Positions 1-5,504 are shown, counted from the stretch's first letter. The stretch is DNA of 7,297 bases from an uncultured Clostridia bacterium (GCA_948946035.1 CARBKU010000059.1:1-7297); one strand, 5' to 3'. Made by a program: numbers and translations. The notes: generated by a model from the letters alone, not told the origin.

Positions 1-459
1 ATAGTTGTTGAGTTTAATCATAACAACATTTCAAATAACAAATATGTAACATATTATCATTTTGTTTTGGATAGTAAATTTAAAAATAAAATTGTAGTTG
101 ATGATATATTGTATACTCCCGTATTTAAATTATTAAAGGATTGTAGAAAACAATTACACCTGTTGTATAAGGATAAAACAACCCTTAAATTGAATGATTG
201 GACTAACCAAAGTAATTATGTTTATGCTCCTATTTATGGTGGTGTAATACACTCTAAAATCGTTAGAATTGAAAATAGGTTTGAAGAGATTCCTATAGGA
301 TTATTCTCTCCCCTTGATACCAATAAAAATGTAATTTGTACAAATTCCCAAAAAACAATTTATTATTTAGATTGTTGTGGGTATGAGGTTAAATCATATT
401 CAATTTTTAACACCCTAGAGGATTTGATTAAACACAATGAATACAAATTTAAAATGTAA
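1..459 (+). CDS. hypothetical protein, C-terminal part (5' end cut by window edge)
   Basis: The reading frame is open from the first base to a TAA at 457-459, with no in-frame stop and no convincing ribosome binding site inside. The gene therefore starts upstream of the window, and 152 C-terminal residues are visible. A TTG at 67 could formally start translation but has no Shine-Dalgarno sequence. The visible protein is soluble, with no membrane segment. It has a Lys- and Asp-rich stretch and a compact C-terminal part with IPIGLFSPLD and two adjacent cysteines (YLDCCGYEV), and it ends in a charged helix. I do not recognise the family. It runs in the same direction as the integrase but is separated from it by 128 bp. 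Whether it begins with the peptide tag seen on the three later cargo proteins cannot be seen here. Confidence 0.7.
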   Translation: MVVEFNHNNISNNKYVTYYHFVLDSKFKNKIVVDDILYTPVFKLLKDCRKQLHLLYKDKTTLKLNDWTNQSNYVYAPIYGGVIHSKIVRIENRFEEIPIGLFSPLDTNKNVICTNSQKTIYYLDCCGYEVKSYSIFNTLEDLIKHNEYKFKM

Positions 460-482
460 AATATTTTAGATTTTATCCCTAC

Positions 483-570
483 GATTTTTCAAAAAATCTC
501 ATATTATATACTTAACAAAATTACTCATTTTCACTAAAAAATCTCTTACAATAAAGAGTTAGTGAGTAAA
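483..570 (+). promoter_or_regulatory. integrase upstream region: inverted repeat over a possible promoter
   Basis: A two-part inverted repeat lies just ahead of the integrase ribosome binding site. CACTAA at 532-537 pairs with TTAGTG at 559-564, and CTCTT at 543-547 pairs with AAGAG at 554-558. A possible -10 box, TACAAT (547-552), sits in its centre, but the matching -35 is weak. A second small hairpin, GATTTTT at 483-489 with AAAAATC at 492-498, precedes it. The arrangement would suit an operator controlling integrase expression or an mRNA hairpin. There is no T-run, so it is not a standard terminator. Confidence 0.35.
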
Positions 571-587
571 TTAAGAGAGGTATTAAT

Positions 588-2006
588 ATGAAAAAATTAA
601 AAAATTGTTATCCAAAAACAAATAAGATTGGTGAGGTGATTAGTTATCGGTTCTTTTATACTGGTAAAGATTATTACACTGGTAAACCTAAACAATACAC
701 TAAAACTTGGAAAATACCACAGGGGTTATCAGCAAAACAAATTGAATTAGAAAGAAAAAAGGTAGAAATTGAGTTTATTCAAGAGTGTGAAAGGAAAACT
801 TGTGGAACTTATATTCAAGAAACTAACATTACTTTTAAAGAATATAGTAATCAATGGTTAAATAGGATTTTGATTAGAAATGAAGAAAGTTATTCCTATT
901 ATATTAGAGCTAAATATTCTTTACAAATATTAAATGATTATTTTGGTAATTATTTATTAACTAAAATATCCCCTACTTTAGTCCAAAGATTTTATGATTA
1001 TTTGTATGAAAGAACATATACCAAAGAAATAGTAACCGTGAAAAAATCTATACTTGAACTAGTAGATAAAAATTCCTTAAACAAAACACAATTATCTTTG
1101 GATTGTGGTATTAATAGACACACTTTAAAGCTTGCTAATACTATAGGTGAAAAAATTAGTAAAGAAACGGCAACAACTTTATCCAACTATTTTAATGAAC
1201 CTATAACAAAATATTTTGATATAAAAAAACAACAAGTTAAATACTCAAAATCCACTAATCAAGGTATTAAAACGATTTTAGTTAGTATTCTTAATGAAGC
1301 TAAACGGCAACAACTAATTGAACATAACTACGCTTCTAATGAGTATAATAGTTTAAAAACTATACCTAGTAAAGAAAAAGAAATTTATACCACTAGTGAA
1401 TCTAAAGAATTTGTGAAAACCTTACTTAAAGAAACGAATATAAAAAAGAAACTAGTTTTTGCTTTGTTGATTTTTTTAGGTTTAAGAAAATCCGAGATTT
1501 GTGGGTTATCTTGGGATAATATTAATTTTGATTATAACACCATTTCTATAAATAAAAACACTATTTACTTACCTGAATTTGGTATAGTTACAAAAAGTAC
1601 AAAAACTTTATCTTCCAAAAGGTGTATGAGTATACCTAATCAACTAGTTTTAATTCTACAAGAATATAAAGTGTGGTATAACGAACAAAAAACCATTCAC
1701 GGTGATTTATGGGTAAATTCTAATCATTTATTTTTACAAGATAATGGAAAACCTATGAACCCTTGTACAATTAATAGTTGGTTGAGAGATTTTGAGTTAA
1801 AGAATGGATTTAAACATATCCCACCACATTCATTAAGACACACTTGTATTACTATCCAACTCGATGCCGGTATACCATTAAAAGTTGTATCTAAAAGGGC
1901 TGGACATTCAAGTGAAAAAATTACTTTAGATATTTACACACATTTACTACAATCACAAGATAATCAGGCTGCTGATACCCTAAACAACTATTTAATGGAA
2001 ATGTGA
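588..2006 (+). CDS. int: tyrosine recombinase/integrase with an internal helix-turn-helix insertion
   Basis: This 472-residue site-specific recombinase would cut and rejoin the element and host attachment sites through a covalent 3'-phosphotyrosine intermediate. An AP2-like arm-binding N-terminus (about 1-70) and a SAM-like core-binding domain (about 80-250) precede the catalytic domain. All active-site residues are visible: Arg300 (LGLRKSEICGL), Lys336, His414 and Arg417 (HSLRH), His440 (AGHSS) and Tyr450 (DIYTHL). Residues about 160-212 look like an XRE-type helix-turn-helix inserted in the core-binding domain (NKTQLSLDCGINRHTLKLAN), which makes the protein longer than the usual 370-400 residues. 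The ATG has an AGAGAGG site 7 nt upstream; the stop is TGA. It is the first gene of a run towards the tRNA-Thr, which is its likely target. The insertion's role (sequence recognition or autoregulation) is inferred. Confidence 0.95.
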   Translation: MKKLKNCYPKTNKIGEVISYRFFYTGKDYYTGKPKQYTKTWKIPQGLSAKQIELERKKVEIEFIQECERKTCGTYIQETNITFKEYSNQWLNRILIRNEESYSYYIRAKYSLQILNDYFGNYLLTKISPTLVQRFYDYLYERTYTKEIVTVKKSILELVDKNSLNKTQLSLDCGINRHTLKLANTIGEKISKETATTLSNYFNEPITKYFDIKKQQVKYSKSTNQGIKTILVSILNEAKRQQLIEHNYASNEYNSLKTIPSKEKEIYTTSESKEFVKTLLKETNIKKKLVFALLIFLGLRKSEICGLSWDNINFDYNTISINKNTIYLPEFGIVTKSTKTLSSKRCMSIPNQLVLILQEYKVWYNEQKTIHGDLWVNSNHLFLQDNGKPMNPCTINSWLRDFELKNGFKHIPPHSLRHTCITIQLDAGIPLKVVSKRAGHSSEKITLDIYTHLLQSQDNQAADTLNNYLMEM

Positions 2007-2045
2007 TTTATTTGGTATTGTAAGTATATTAAATGTGAGGTGGAT

Positions 2046-2222
2046 ATGAAGAAGAAAACAAAATATAATAGTTCGGTTGAATTTAATAAATCAATGATAC
2101 AAATTCTTAACAATTTATTAGGTGAAAAAATTATAGATTTTCTAGATTATTGTGTAAACACAAATAACTCGGAACCAATAAAAAAATTAATTAAATTGTT
2201 AGATAATAATAAATTTAACTAA
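2046..2222 (+). CDS. small hypothetical protein, 58 residues
   Basis: This short gene follows the integrase by 39 bp. I chose the ATG at 2046 over the GTG at 2040 because the GTG overlaps the Shine-Dalgarno sequence (AGGTGG, 2038-2043), which sits correctly for the ATG. The product is basic at its N-terminus (MKKKTKY) and then mostly helical, with leucine- and isoleucine-rich stretches around ILNNLLGEKIIDFLDY and IKKLIKLLD. It has no membrane segment or cysteine pair. A small helical protein next to an integrase could be a directionality factor or regulator, but I see no winged-helix or MerR-like signature and do not assign that role. The tag peptide of the following genes is absent. Confidence 0.65.
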   Translation: MKKKTKYNSSVEFNKSMIQILNNLLGEKIIDFLDYCVNTNNSEPIKKLIKLLDNNKFN

Positions 2223-2250
2223 CTTAATTGAAAATAAGGAGAATTAAAAA

Positions 2251-2301
2251 ATGGAATTTATAGATAAGAAGATTAATGAAGCTCTTGAGAAAGAGATAAA
2301 T
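2251..2301 (+). repeat. tag-coding segment, diverged copy 1
   Basis: The first 51 nt of this gene encode MEFIDKKINEALEKEIN, clearly related to the tag in the next two genes but diverged at nucleotide level. The ribosome binding site region ahead of it (AAGGAGAATTAAAAA) is nearly the same as that of the third tagged gene, so the shared module spans the translation start. Confidence 0.8.
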
Positions 2302-3072
2302 GCAATGGAAGGAATAACAAAAGAAGATGATGATTTTAAAGTAGATTTTGATAAAGATTCAGTAGATGATATTATAAGTTTAGTAACTCCTACTTTATAT
2401 CAATCACAAATCGCAAATAAAATTTATTGGTTTGGATATAAATTCAATGATAATATAGATTCAAATACAAGAACACAATTTACTAAGTGGTTAAAAGGTG
2501 TAGCCGAAAAAAAGATAAGTGATAGTCTTTTAAAAAGATTAATAGAAAGACCTATTGGGGCTTTAGATAGTAAAATAGATTTTTGGACTATAGATTGTAC
2601 TGTATATCCTAAATCACAAAGAAGTGATTTAACTAGGTCAATTCTTTATGTAACTGAAATGTATAAAAAAGATACTAGAGAGTATGCTTCATTTGAATTG
2701 ATAAAAGCAACCCCAAAAGAAGTAGAGTTTGACTGGGAGAGTTTTAATGCTGATTTTACTGGAACACAAAACCAATATAATCAAATAAAAAATTATGTTA
2801 ATAATGTAATGTTACCTAAAATCCATAGTTTAGATTATTTTTCTATTGCTGAAGATGTTAAAGCTAAATATAGAAAATATATAAGAGGTTTTTTAAGATT
2901 TGGTAATGAACAACAAGAAAAAACCTTTAAGGCTTTACAAGGTAAAAAAATCTTGGTAATAGATGATATAAACACTACACAATCAACTTTAAATGAAATA
3001 CTTAAATGTATAAAAACTCTTAATCAAAATGATAACGAGATTTATGTTTTTACTTTGTTAGGAAAAGAATAA
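2251..3072 (+). CDS. phosphoribosyltransferase-like protein with N-terminal tag
   Basis: The 273-residue protein starts with the tag MEFIDKKINEALEKEI, then an acidic linker (about 20-45). The C-terminal part holds a type I PRTase-like motif: a strand (GKKILVIDDI, 231-240) ending in the acidic pair Asp238-Asp239, then the phosphate-loop position NTTQST (241-246). Canonical enzymes usually have a TTGxT-type glycine-containing loop there, so the glycine is missing and catalysis is uncertain. A segment DCTVYPKSQRSDL (115-127) resembles the early strand and loop of ComF-like PRTases. The intervening region is helical and charged. The start has GGAGAA 9 nt upstream; spacing is 28 bp to the previous gene and 25 bp to the next. 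PRTase-like domains occur in metabolic enzymes and in mobile-element conflict systems. The fold assignment is from the motif only; substrate unknown. Confidence 0.7.
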   Translation: MEFIDKKINEALEKEINAMEGITKEDDDFKVDFDKDSVDDIISLVTPTLYQSQIANKIYWFGYKFNDNIDSNTRTQFTKWLKGVAEKKISDSLLKRLIERPIGALDSKIDFWTIDCTVYPKSQRSDLTRSILYVTEMYKKDTREYASFELIKATPKEVEFDWESFNADFTGTQNQYNQIKNYVNNVMLPKIHSLDYFSIAEDVKAKYRKYIRGFLRFGNEQQEKTFKALQGKKILVIDDINTTQSTLNEILKCIKTLNQNDNEIYVFTLLGKE

Positions 3073-3097
3073 TTTAAGTGGAGGTAGGTAATTTATT

Positions 3098-3144
3098 ATG
3101 GAATTTGTAGAAAAAGAAATTAACGATGCTTTAGAAGCAGAATT
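3098..3144 (+). repeat. tag-coding direct repeat, copy 2 (identical to copy 3)
   Basis: The first 47 nt of this gene are identical to 3572-3618, from the ATG through codon 15 and two bases of codon 16. After that the two genes share no obvious similarity. The abrupt end of identity inside the coding sequence indicates recent duplication or recombination of the start module. Confidence 0.95.
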
Positions 3145-3556
3145 ATCAGCTTACGAGATAAGACCAGAAGATAACCTTTATTTGATAGGTCCTTTTTGGA
3201 TAATTTCCGATTCAATAGAAGAACTAAATAAAGGAAATTTTAATGTAATATTTGAAACATTCTTAGTTGATTATGAGGGAAATTATGTAAATAGAGTTCC
3301 TCGTTCTCAATTTACACATAAAGGAATTTGGGAAAATAAGTATAAATCTAATTATAATAATGTTTCATTTGATTATTTTCCTCGTGGTAGAATAAGTTTT
3401 TATCAAGGGAAAACAACACTAAATATACCGAAAGGGTTAAACGAAACTCTAGTAATTGAATCCTTATCTAAAATCTATGATTTTGATAAAAGTTCAGCTG
3501 ATATAAAATATACCGACCCTACTTCAGGAAATCATTATAGTTTTCAATTAAAATAG
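3098..3556 (+). CDS. hypothetical PRGR-motif protein with N-terminal tag
   Basis: A 152-residue soluble protein. It begins with the tag MEFVEKEINDALEAEL, followed by an unrelated compact domain from about residue 25. Notable segments are FWIISDSI (33-40), an acidic and aromatic strand region, THKGIW (73-78), YFPRGRI (93-99), and a C-terminal HYSFQLK. Motifs of this THK...W and Y(F/Y)PRGR type feel familiar from small phage and plasmid proteins of Bacillota, but I cannot name a family and assign no activity. The start has a strong GGAGGTAGG site 9-12 nt upstream, unlike the GGAGAA sites of the flanking tagged genes. The next gene begins 15 bp after the stop, so co-translation within one operon is likely. 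Confidence 0.75.
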   Translation: MEFVEKEINDALEAELSAYEIRPEDNLYLIGPFWIISDSIEELNKGNFNVIFETFLVDYEGNYVNRVPRSQFTHKGIWENKYKSNYNNVSFDYFPRGRISFYQGKTTLNIPKGLNETLVIESLSKIYDFDKSSADIKYTDPTSGNHYSFQLK

Positions 3557-3571
3557 GAGAATTAAAAAAAA

Positions 3572-3618
3572 ATGGAATTTGTAGAAAAAGAAATTAACGA
3601 TGCTTTAGAAGCAGAATT
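3572..3618 (+). repeat. tag-coding direct repeat, copy 3 (identical to copy 2)
   Basis: This 47-nt segment is identical to 3098-3144. The upstream AGGAGAATTAAAAAA is instead shared with copy 1 at 2251. The start module is therefore a mosaic of the other two copies, consistent with recombination between start regions. Confidence 0.95.
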
Positions 3619-4423
3619 GAATGCTAGTGGAAGGGATACACTCAGAGAAGACTTTGTAGAATCACCTTTTTCAGAACATAGAAAATTAGCAGTTGAATCG
3701 TCACCTAGTAGATTTAAAAAGTATTTTGAAACAGGTGAAGGTGGATTTATTTTATCTGCTGAAAGAAGTAACCCTGGTGAAATGGTTCAGTTAGGAACAG
3801 AACTTAATAAAGAAGGTAAATTTGAGGTGTTATTAGATAGTAATAATAAACCAATACCCTGTACAAGAAGACAACGAGCTAATCATTTGGCTAAACAATT
3901 ACACTCAAGAGAATCCTATTCAAGAGGTATTTATTTTATACCCTTGTTTGGTGGTTTCCAAGAGGCTAATTCTCAAACTTTGAATGAAGAATATTCTTTC
4001 TTTATACCTTATGCTGGTAAAAATAAAGAAAATTTTACTTTTGAACAGTTGCATAAAATAGTAATTGAATTAGCTAGGGCTTATAACCAAGATTCAATTA
4101 CTCTTTTAGAGGGAAAGGGAAAAGGTAGAATTGAACCTGTTATGGATACCTTTTCAGATACATTTTCAAAAGCTATCGTTGACCATAATACTAAAAGTGG
4201 TAAATATGTAGATGGTAGGTATTATTCTAGATTTAGAAAAAACCCTAATAAAACTAAAGGTACAAAAGTTACATTTGAATCATTATGTGGAAACTATAAC
4301 CCTCTAATTAAAAAAGGTGAAAATAGTGCTGATAGTGGCCATATAGTATGGTTTACTAAATATGGTGGATTTATTACTTTTGATAACCCTTGTTTTAATG
4401 ATATATTTAATAAGGAGGATTAA
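3572..4423 (+). CDS. DUF3293-like protein with N-terminal tag
   Basis: The 283-residue protein has the same tag (MEFVEKEINDALEAEL) followed by a variable linker and a mixed alpha/beta domain. From memory the body follows the layout of DUF3293: a strand with GGFILSAER (57-65), a helix RANHLAKQL (103-110), IYFIPLFGGFQE (120-131), the EEYSFFIPY strand (139-147), and the closing helix and strand LARAYNQDSITLL (167-179). A basic C-terminal extension (about 205-230) and a GGFITF strand follow, beyond the usual short DUF3293 length. DUF3293 has no established biochemical role that I know. GGAGAA lies 11 nt before the ATG and the gene is 15 bp after the previous one. The stop is 5 bp from the next start, suggesting translational coupling. 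Family call by pattern, moderate. Confidence 0.7.
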   Translation: MEFVEKEINDALEAELNASGRDTLREDFVESPFSEHRKLAVESSPSRFKKYFETGEGGFILSAERSNPGEMVQLGTELNKEGKFEVLLDSNNKPIPCTRRQRANHLAKQLHSRESYSRGIYFIPLFGGFQEANSQTLNEEYSFFIPYAGKNKENFTFEQLHKIVIELARAYNQDSITLLEGKGKGRIEPVMDTFSDTFSKAIVDHNTKSGKYVDGRYYSRFRKNPNKTKGTKVTFESLCGNYNPLIKKGENSADSGHIVWFTKYGGFITFDNPCFNDIFNKED

Positions 4424-4428
4424 ATAAA

Positions 4429-4878
4429 ATGGACGCACAAACTTGGTTGGAAGAAAATGTAACATTTGAAAATAAACCTGTTACTGGTTCAACATTTATA
4501 ACACCAGATGGAAAATTTGTAAACCTAAATTCAATAGGATTTGAACATATAGATTTAGTAAAAAAACTAGAAGAATATGGAATTAAAACAACAGAAGATG
4601 AGTTAATACCCGGTTTACAAGATAATGGTTGGATAAGGTGTAATAGTGGTATCAAAGGTTATGCATATATTGAATTAAGGGATATAGAACCAAATAATAA
4701 ACAAATAATATCAATTAAAAATTTTATTGATTTGGTTTTCAAAAGTATAAATGAAATAACTATTATATTCTTAACAAAATATAATTATGAAGAAGAAATT
4801 TATTCCTCAATATCTACCGACCAAATATTATTATCAATCAAAAACTTATATACAACTGGTAAACTACTTAAATTTTAA
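4429..4878 (+). CDS. hypothetical small cargo protein, last gene of the operon, untagged
   Basis: A 149-residue protein beginning 5 bp after the previous stop, with AAGGAGGATT about 11 nt ahead of the ATG. It lacks the tag. The N-terminal two thirds have the sequence character of a small domain I associate with phage and plasmid polyvalent or virion-associated proteins: WLEEN at the start, FITPDGKFVNL (23-33), EHIDL (39-43) with a His-x-Asp pair, NGWIRCN (66-72), and a strand then PNNKQI (88-93). The last 40 residues are hydrophobic and aromatic (ITIIFLTKYNY) but too charged for a clear membrane span. No enzymatic motif is evident. An inferred link to polyvalent-protein modules is tentative. 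Confidence 0.7.
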   Translation: MDAQTWLEENVTFENKPVTGSTFITPDGKFVNLNSIGFEHIDLVKKLEEYGIKTTEDELIPGLQDNGWIRCNSGIKGYAYIELRDIEPNNKQIISIKNFIDLVFKSINEITIIFLTKYNYEEEIYSSISTDQILLSIKNLYTTGKLLKF

Positions 4879-4897
4879 TAATTTGTTTATAGATAAA

Positions 4898-4931
4898 GAA
4901 AAGACTTTGGAATTATCCAAAGTCCTTTTTT
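4898..4931 (+). terminator. rho-independent terminator, probably bidirectional
   Basis: GACTTTGG at 4903-4910 pairs with CCAAAGTC at 4917-4924 around a 6-nt loop, with A-rich DNA before and a T-run (4926-4931) after. It closes the cargo operon on the plus strand. On the minus strand it follows the CCA end of tRNA-Thr directly and has a shorter T-rich tail, so it can end both transcripts. Confidence 0.85.
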
Positions 4932-5006
4932 GGAGCTGTTAACGGGACTTGAACCCGTGACCTCGTCCTTACCAAGGACGTGCTCTACCGACTGAGCCAT
5001 AACAGC
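4931..5006 (-). tRNA. tRNA-Thr (anticodon GGT), intact
   Basis: The 76-nt cloverleaf is complete. Acceptor GCTGTTA pairs with TAACAGC, the D arm is GCTC...GAGC, and the anticodon stem CGTCC/GGACG frames the loop TTGGTAA (anticodon GGT at 4973-4971). The T arm is ACGGG-TTCAAGT-CCCGT, with discriminator T and encoded CCA. It reads threonine codons ACC and ACU. It lies between the cargo operon and the truncated tRNA-Thr at 5124-5162 and differs from that copy at 5 of 39 shared positions, so the two are not a recent tandem duplication. No strong promoter lies directly ahead of it; the consensus promoter at 5215-5243 probably reads through to it. It is likely brought by the element to replace the disrupted host gene (inference). 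Confidence 0.95.
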
Positions 5007-5019
5007 AATAATTATTGAA

Positions 5020-5049
5020 TTTTACAGCTATTTTTACACTTTTTTTACA
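5020..5049. repeat. three phased TTTTACA repeats, possible integrase arm-type sites
   Basis: TTTTACA occurs at 5020-5026, 5032-5038 and 5043-5049, with starts 12 and 11 bp apart, close to one helical turn. They lie between the broken tRNA half and the intact tRNA, on the element side of the proposed junction. Short direct repeats there are where tyrosine integrases often bind through their N-terminal domain. In such AT-rich DNA chance cannot be excluded. Confidence 0.35.
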
Positions 5050-5123
5050 ACTTTATAGTTAGTTAGGTTAAAAATGTTAGAAAACCCTTGATTTACTTGG
5101 TGTTTATATTGGCTAATTAAATA

Positions 5124-5132
5124 CTTACCAAG
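5124..5132. other. proposed attachment-site junction in the tRNA-Thr anticodon loop
   Basis: Read on the minus strand, CTTGGTAAG (anticodon loop and adjoining base) is the last sequence shared between the broken and the intact tRNA-Thr. Immediately beyond it the expected 3' anticodon stem (GAAG) is replaced by TATTTAATTAG. Anticodon-loop crossover is a known site class for tyrosine recombinases. The exact crossover position cannot be fixed without the other junction. Confidence 0.5.
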
Positions 5133-5162
5133 GAAGTGCTCTACCTCCTGAGCCATAGTAGC
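5124..5162 (-). pseudogene. truncated tRNA-Thr (GGT), 5' half only
   Basis: This 39-nt segment is a proper tRNA 5' half: acceptor strand GCTACTA, D arm GCTC...GAGC, 5' anticodon strand CTTCC, loop TTGGTAA and one more G. The matching 3' halves (GGAAG for the anticodon stem and TAGTAGC for the acceptor) do not follow and are not seen elsewhere in the window. It sits 46-53 bp downstream of a consensus promoter, so it is probably the original chromosomal gene, cut by integration. Its missing 3' half should lie at the other end of the element. It cannot make a functional tRNA. Confidence 0.85.
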
Positions 5163-5214
5163 AAATATTATAGTTTTACAAATTGTAAATGTACCAAAAT
5201 TACTTTGCCTCATA

Positions 5215-5243
5215 ATTATAATATAAGGCAATTAATTTGTCAA
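5215..5243 (-). promoter_or_regulatory. consensus sigma-A-type promoter for the tRNA-Thr locus
   Basis: On the minus strand TTGACA (5243-5238) is separated by exactly 17 bp from TATAAT (5220-5215), a perfect match to the vegetative promoter consensus. Transcription would start near 5208. It would pass a small TTTACA/TGTAAA hairpin, the broken tRNA-Thr half and then the intact tRNA-Thr about 200 nt downstream. Confidence 0.9.
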
Positions 5244-5273
5244 GTAAAATAATAAATAGATTATTAAAGCTTT

Positions 5274-5504
5274 TTATTTGTTAAATTCTATTTCATGCGT
5301 GCCGGATTTCTTACATTCAGGGCAATTAAGTCTTATAAAGCAACCTATTTGCCAACCAAATAAAAATTTGATGAATTTTGGTTTATAGCTATGTCCGCAA
5401 TTTTCGCAAACCACATTTATTTTTCGCCAAAATAAATAATTACCTAAAACCAACAAAGCAATGAATATCGCTAAGCCAATTAAAACATATCCCCAAACAG
5501 GCAT
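5274..5504 (-). CDS. small membrane-anchored zinc-ribbon protein
   Basis: The 76-residue product starts MPVWGYVLIG. I chose the ATG at 5504 because the GGAGG at 5517-5513 lies 8 nt before it; upstream ATGs at 5519 and 5510 overlap or crowd that site. One hydrophobic segment (YVLIGLAIFIALLVLGNYLFW, about residues 6-26) predicts a single transmembrane helix near the N-terminus. A positively charged turn (RKINVV) and two cysteine pairs follow (CENC and CPEC, about residues 33-36 and 61-64), spaced as a zinc ribbon. The cytoplasmic C-terminal domain would bind zinc; partner and function are unknown. It reads towards the tRNA-Thr locus from its own promoter at 5537-5565 and appears to belong to the host chromosome. 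Confidence 0.8.
   Translation of the reverse strand: MPVWGYVLIGLAIFIALLVLGNYLFWRKINVVCENCGHSYKPKFIKFLFGWQIGCFIRLNCPECKKSGTHEIEFNK

Larger units (their letters stand above)
1..5132. mobile_element. right-hand part of an integrative element inserted in tRNA-Thr (left end outside window)
   Basis: A tyrosine recombinase gene at 588-2006 is followed by a co-directional run of small cargo genes of phage or plasmid character. The run stops at a terminator and a tRNA-Thr. On the far side a tRNA-Thr gene is cut in its anticodon loop (5124-5162), the kind of site many tyrosine recombinases use. The proposed right boundary is the CTTGGTAAG segment at 5124-5132. The gene cut by the left window edge has the same AT-rich style as the cargo, so the element probably starts further left. 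No replication, conjugation or capsid genes are visible, so it may be a satellite, a mobilizable island or part of an ICE. The alternative boundary is the 3' end of the intact tRNA-Thr near 4931. Confidence 0.6.

Noticed and set aside
67..459. TTG at 67 as the start of the first gene
   Set aside because: There is no ribosome binding site, and the frame is open to the window edge, so the gene most likely begins upstream.
998..1186. Open frame on the minus strand inside the integrase gene
   Set aside because: It lies wholly within a gene with complete catalytic motifs, has no ribosome binding site, and its product resembles no protein.
2004..2006. TGA read as tryptophan (Mycoplasma-type code)
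   Set aside because: The integrase ends at TGA at its expected length, tryptophan codons are TGG, and other genes end in TAA or TAG in normal places.
2251..3618. The repeated 47-51 nt segments as a CRISPR array or transposon ends
   Set aside because: Only two or three copies exist, they lie hundreds of bases apart, each begins at a start codon, and all encode the same peptide in frame.
4407..4655. Open frame on the minus strand opposite the last cargo gene
   Set aside because: It is antisense to a gene with a good start and spacing, and has no Shine-Dalgarno sequence or recognisable content.
5034..5231. Open frame on the minus strand across the truncated tRNA-Thr
   Set aside because: It overlaps the promoter and the tRNA half; the sequence is explained by those features.
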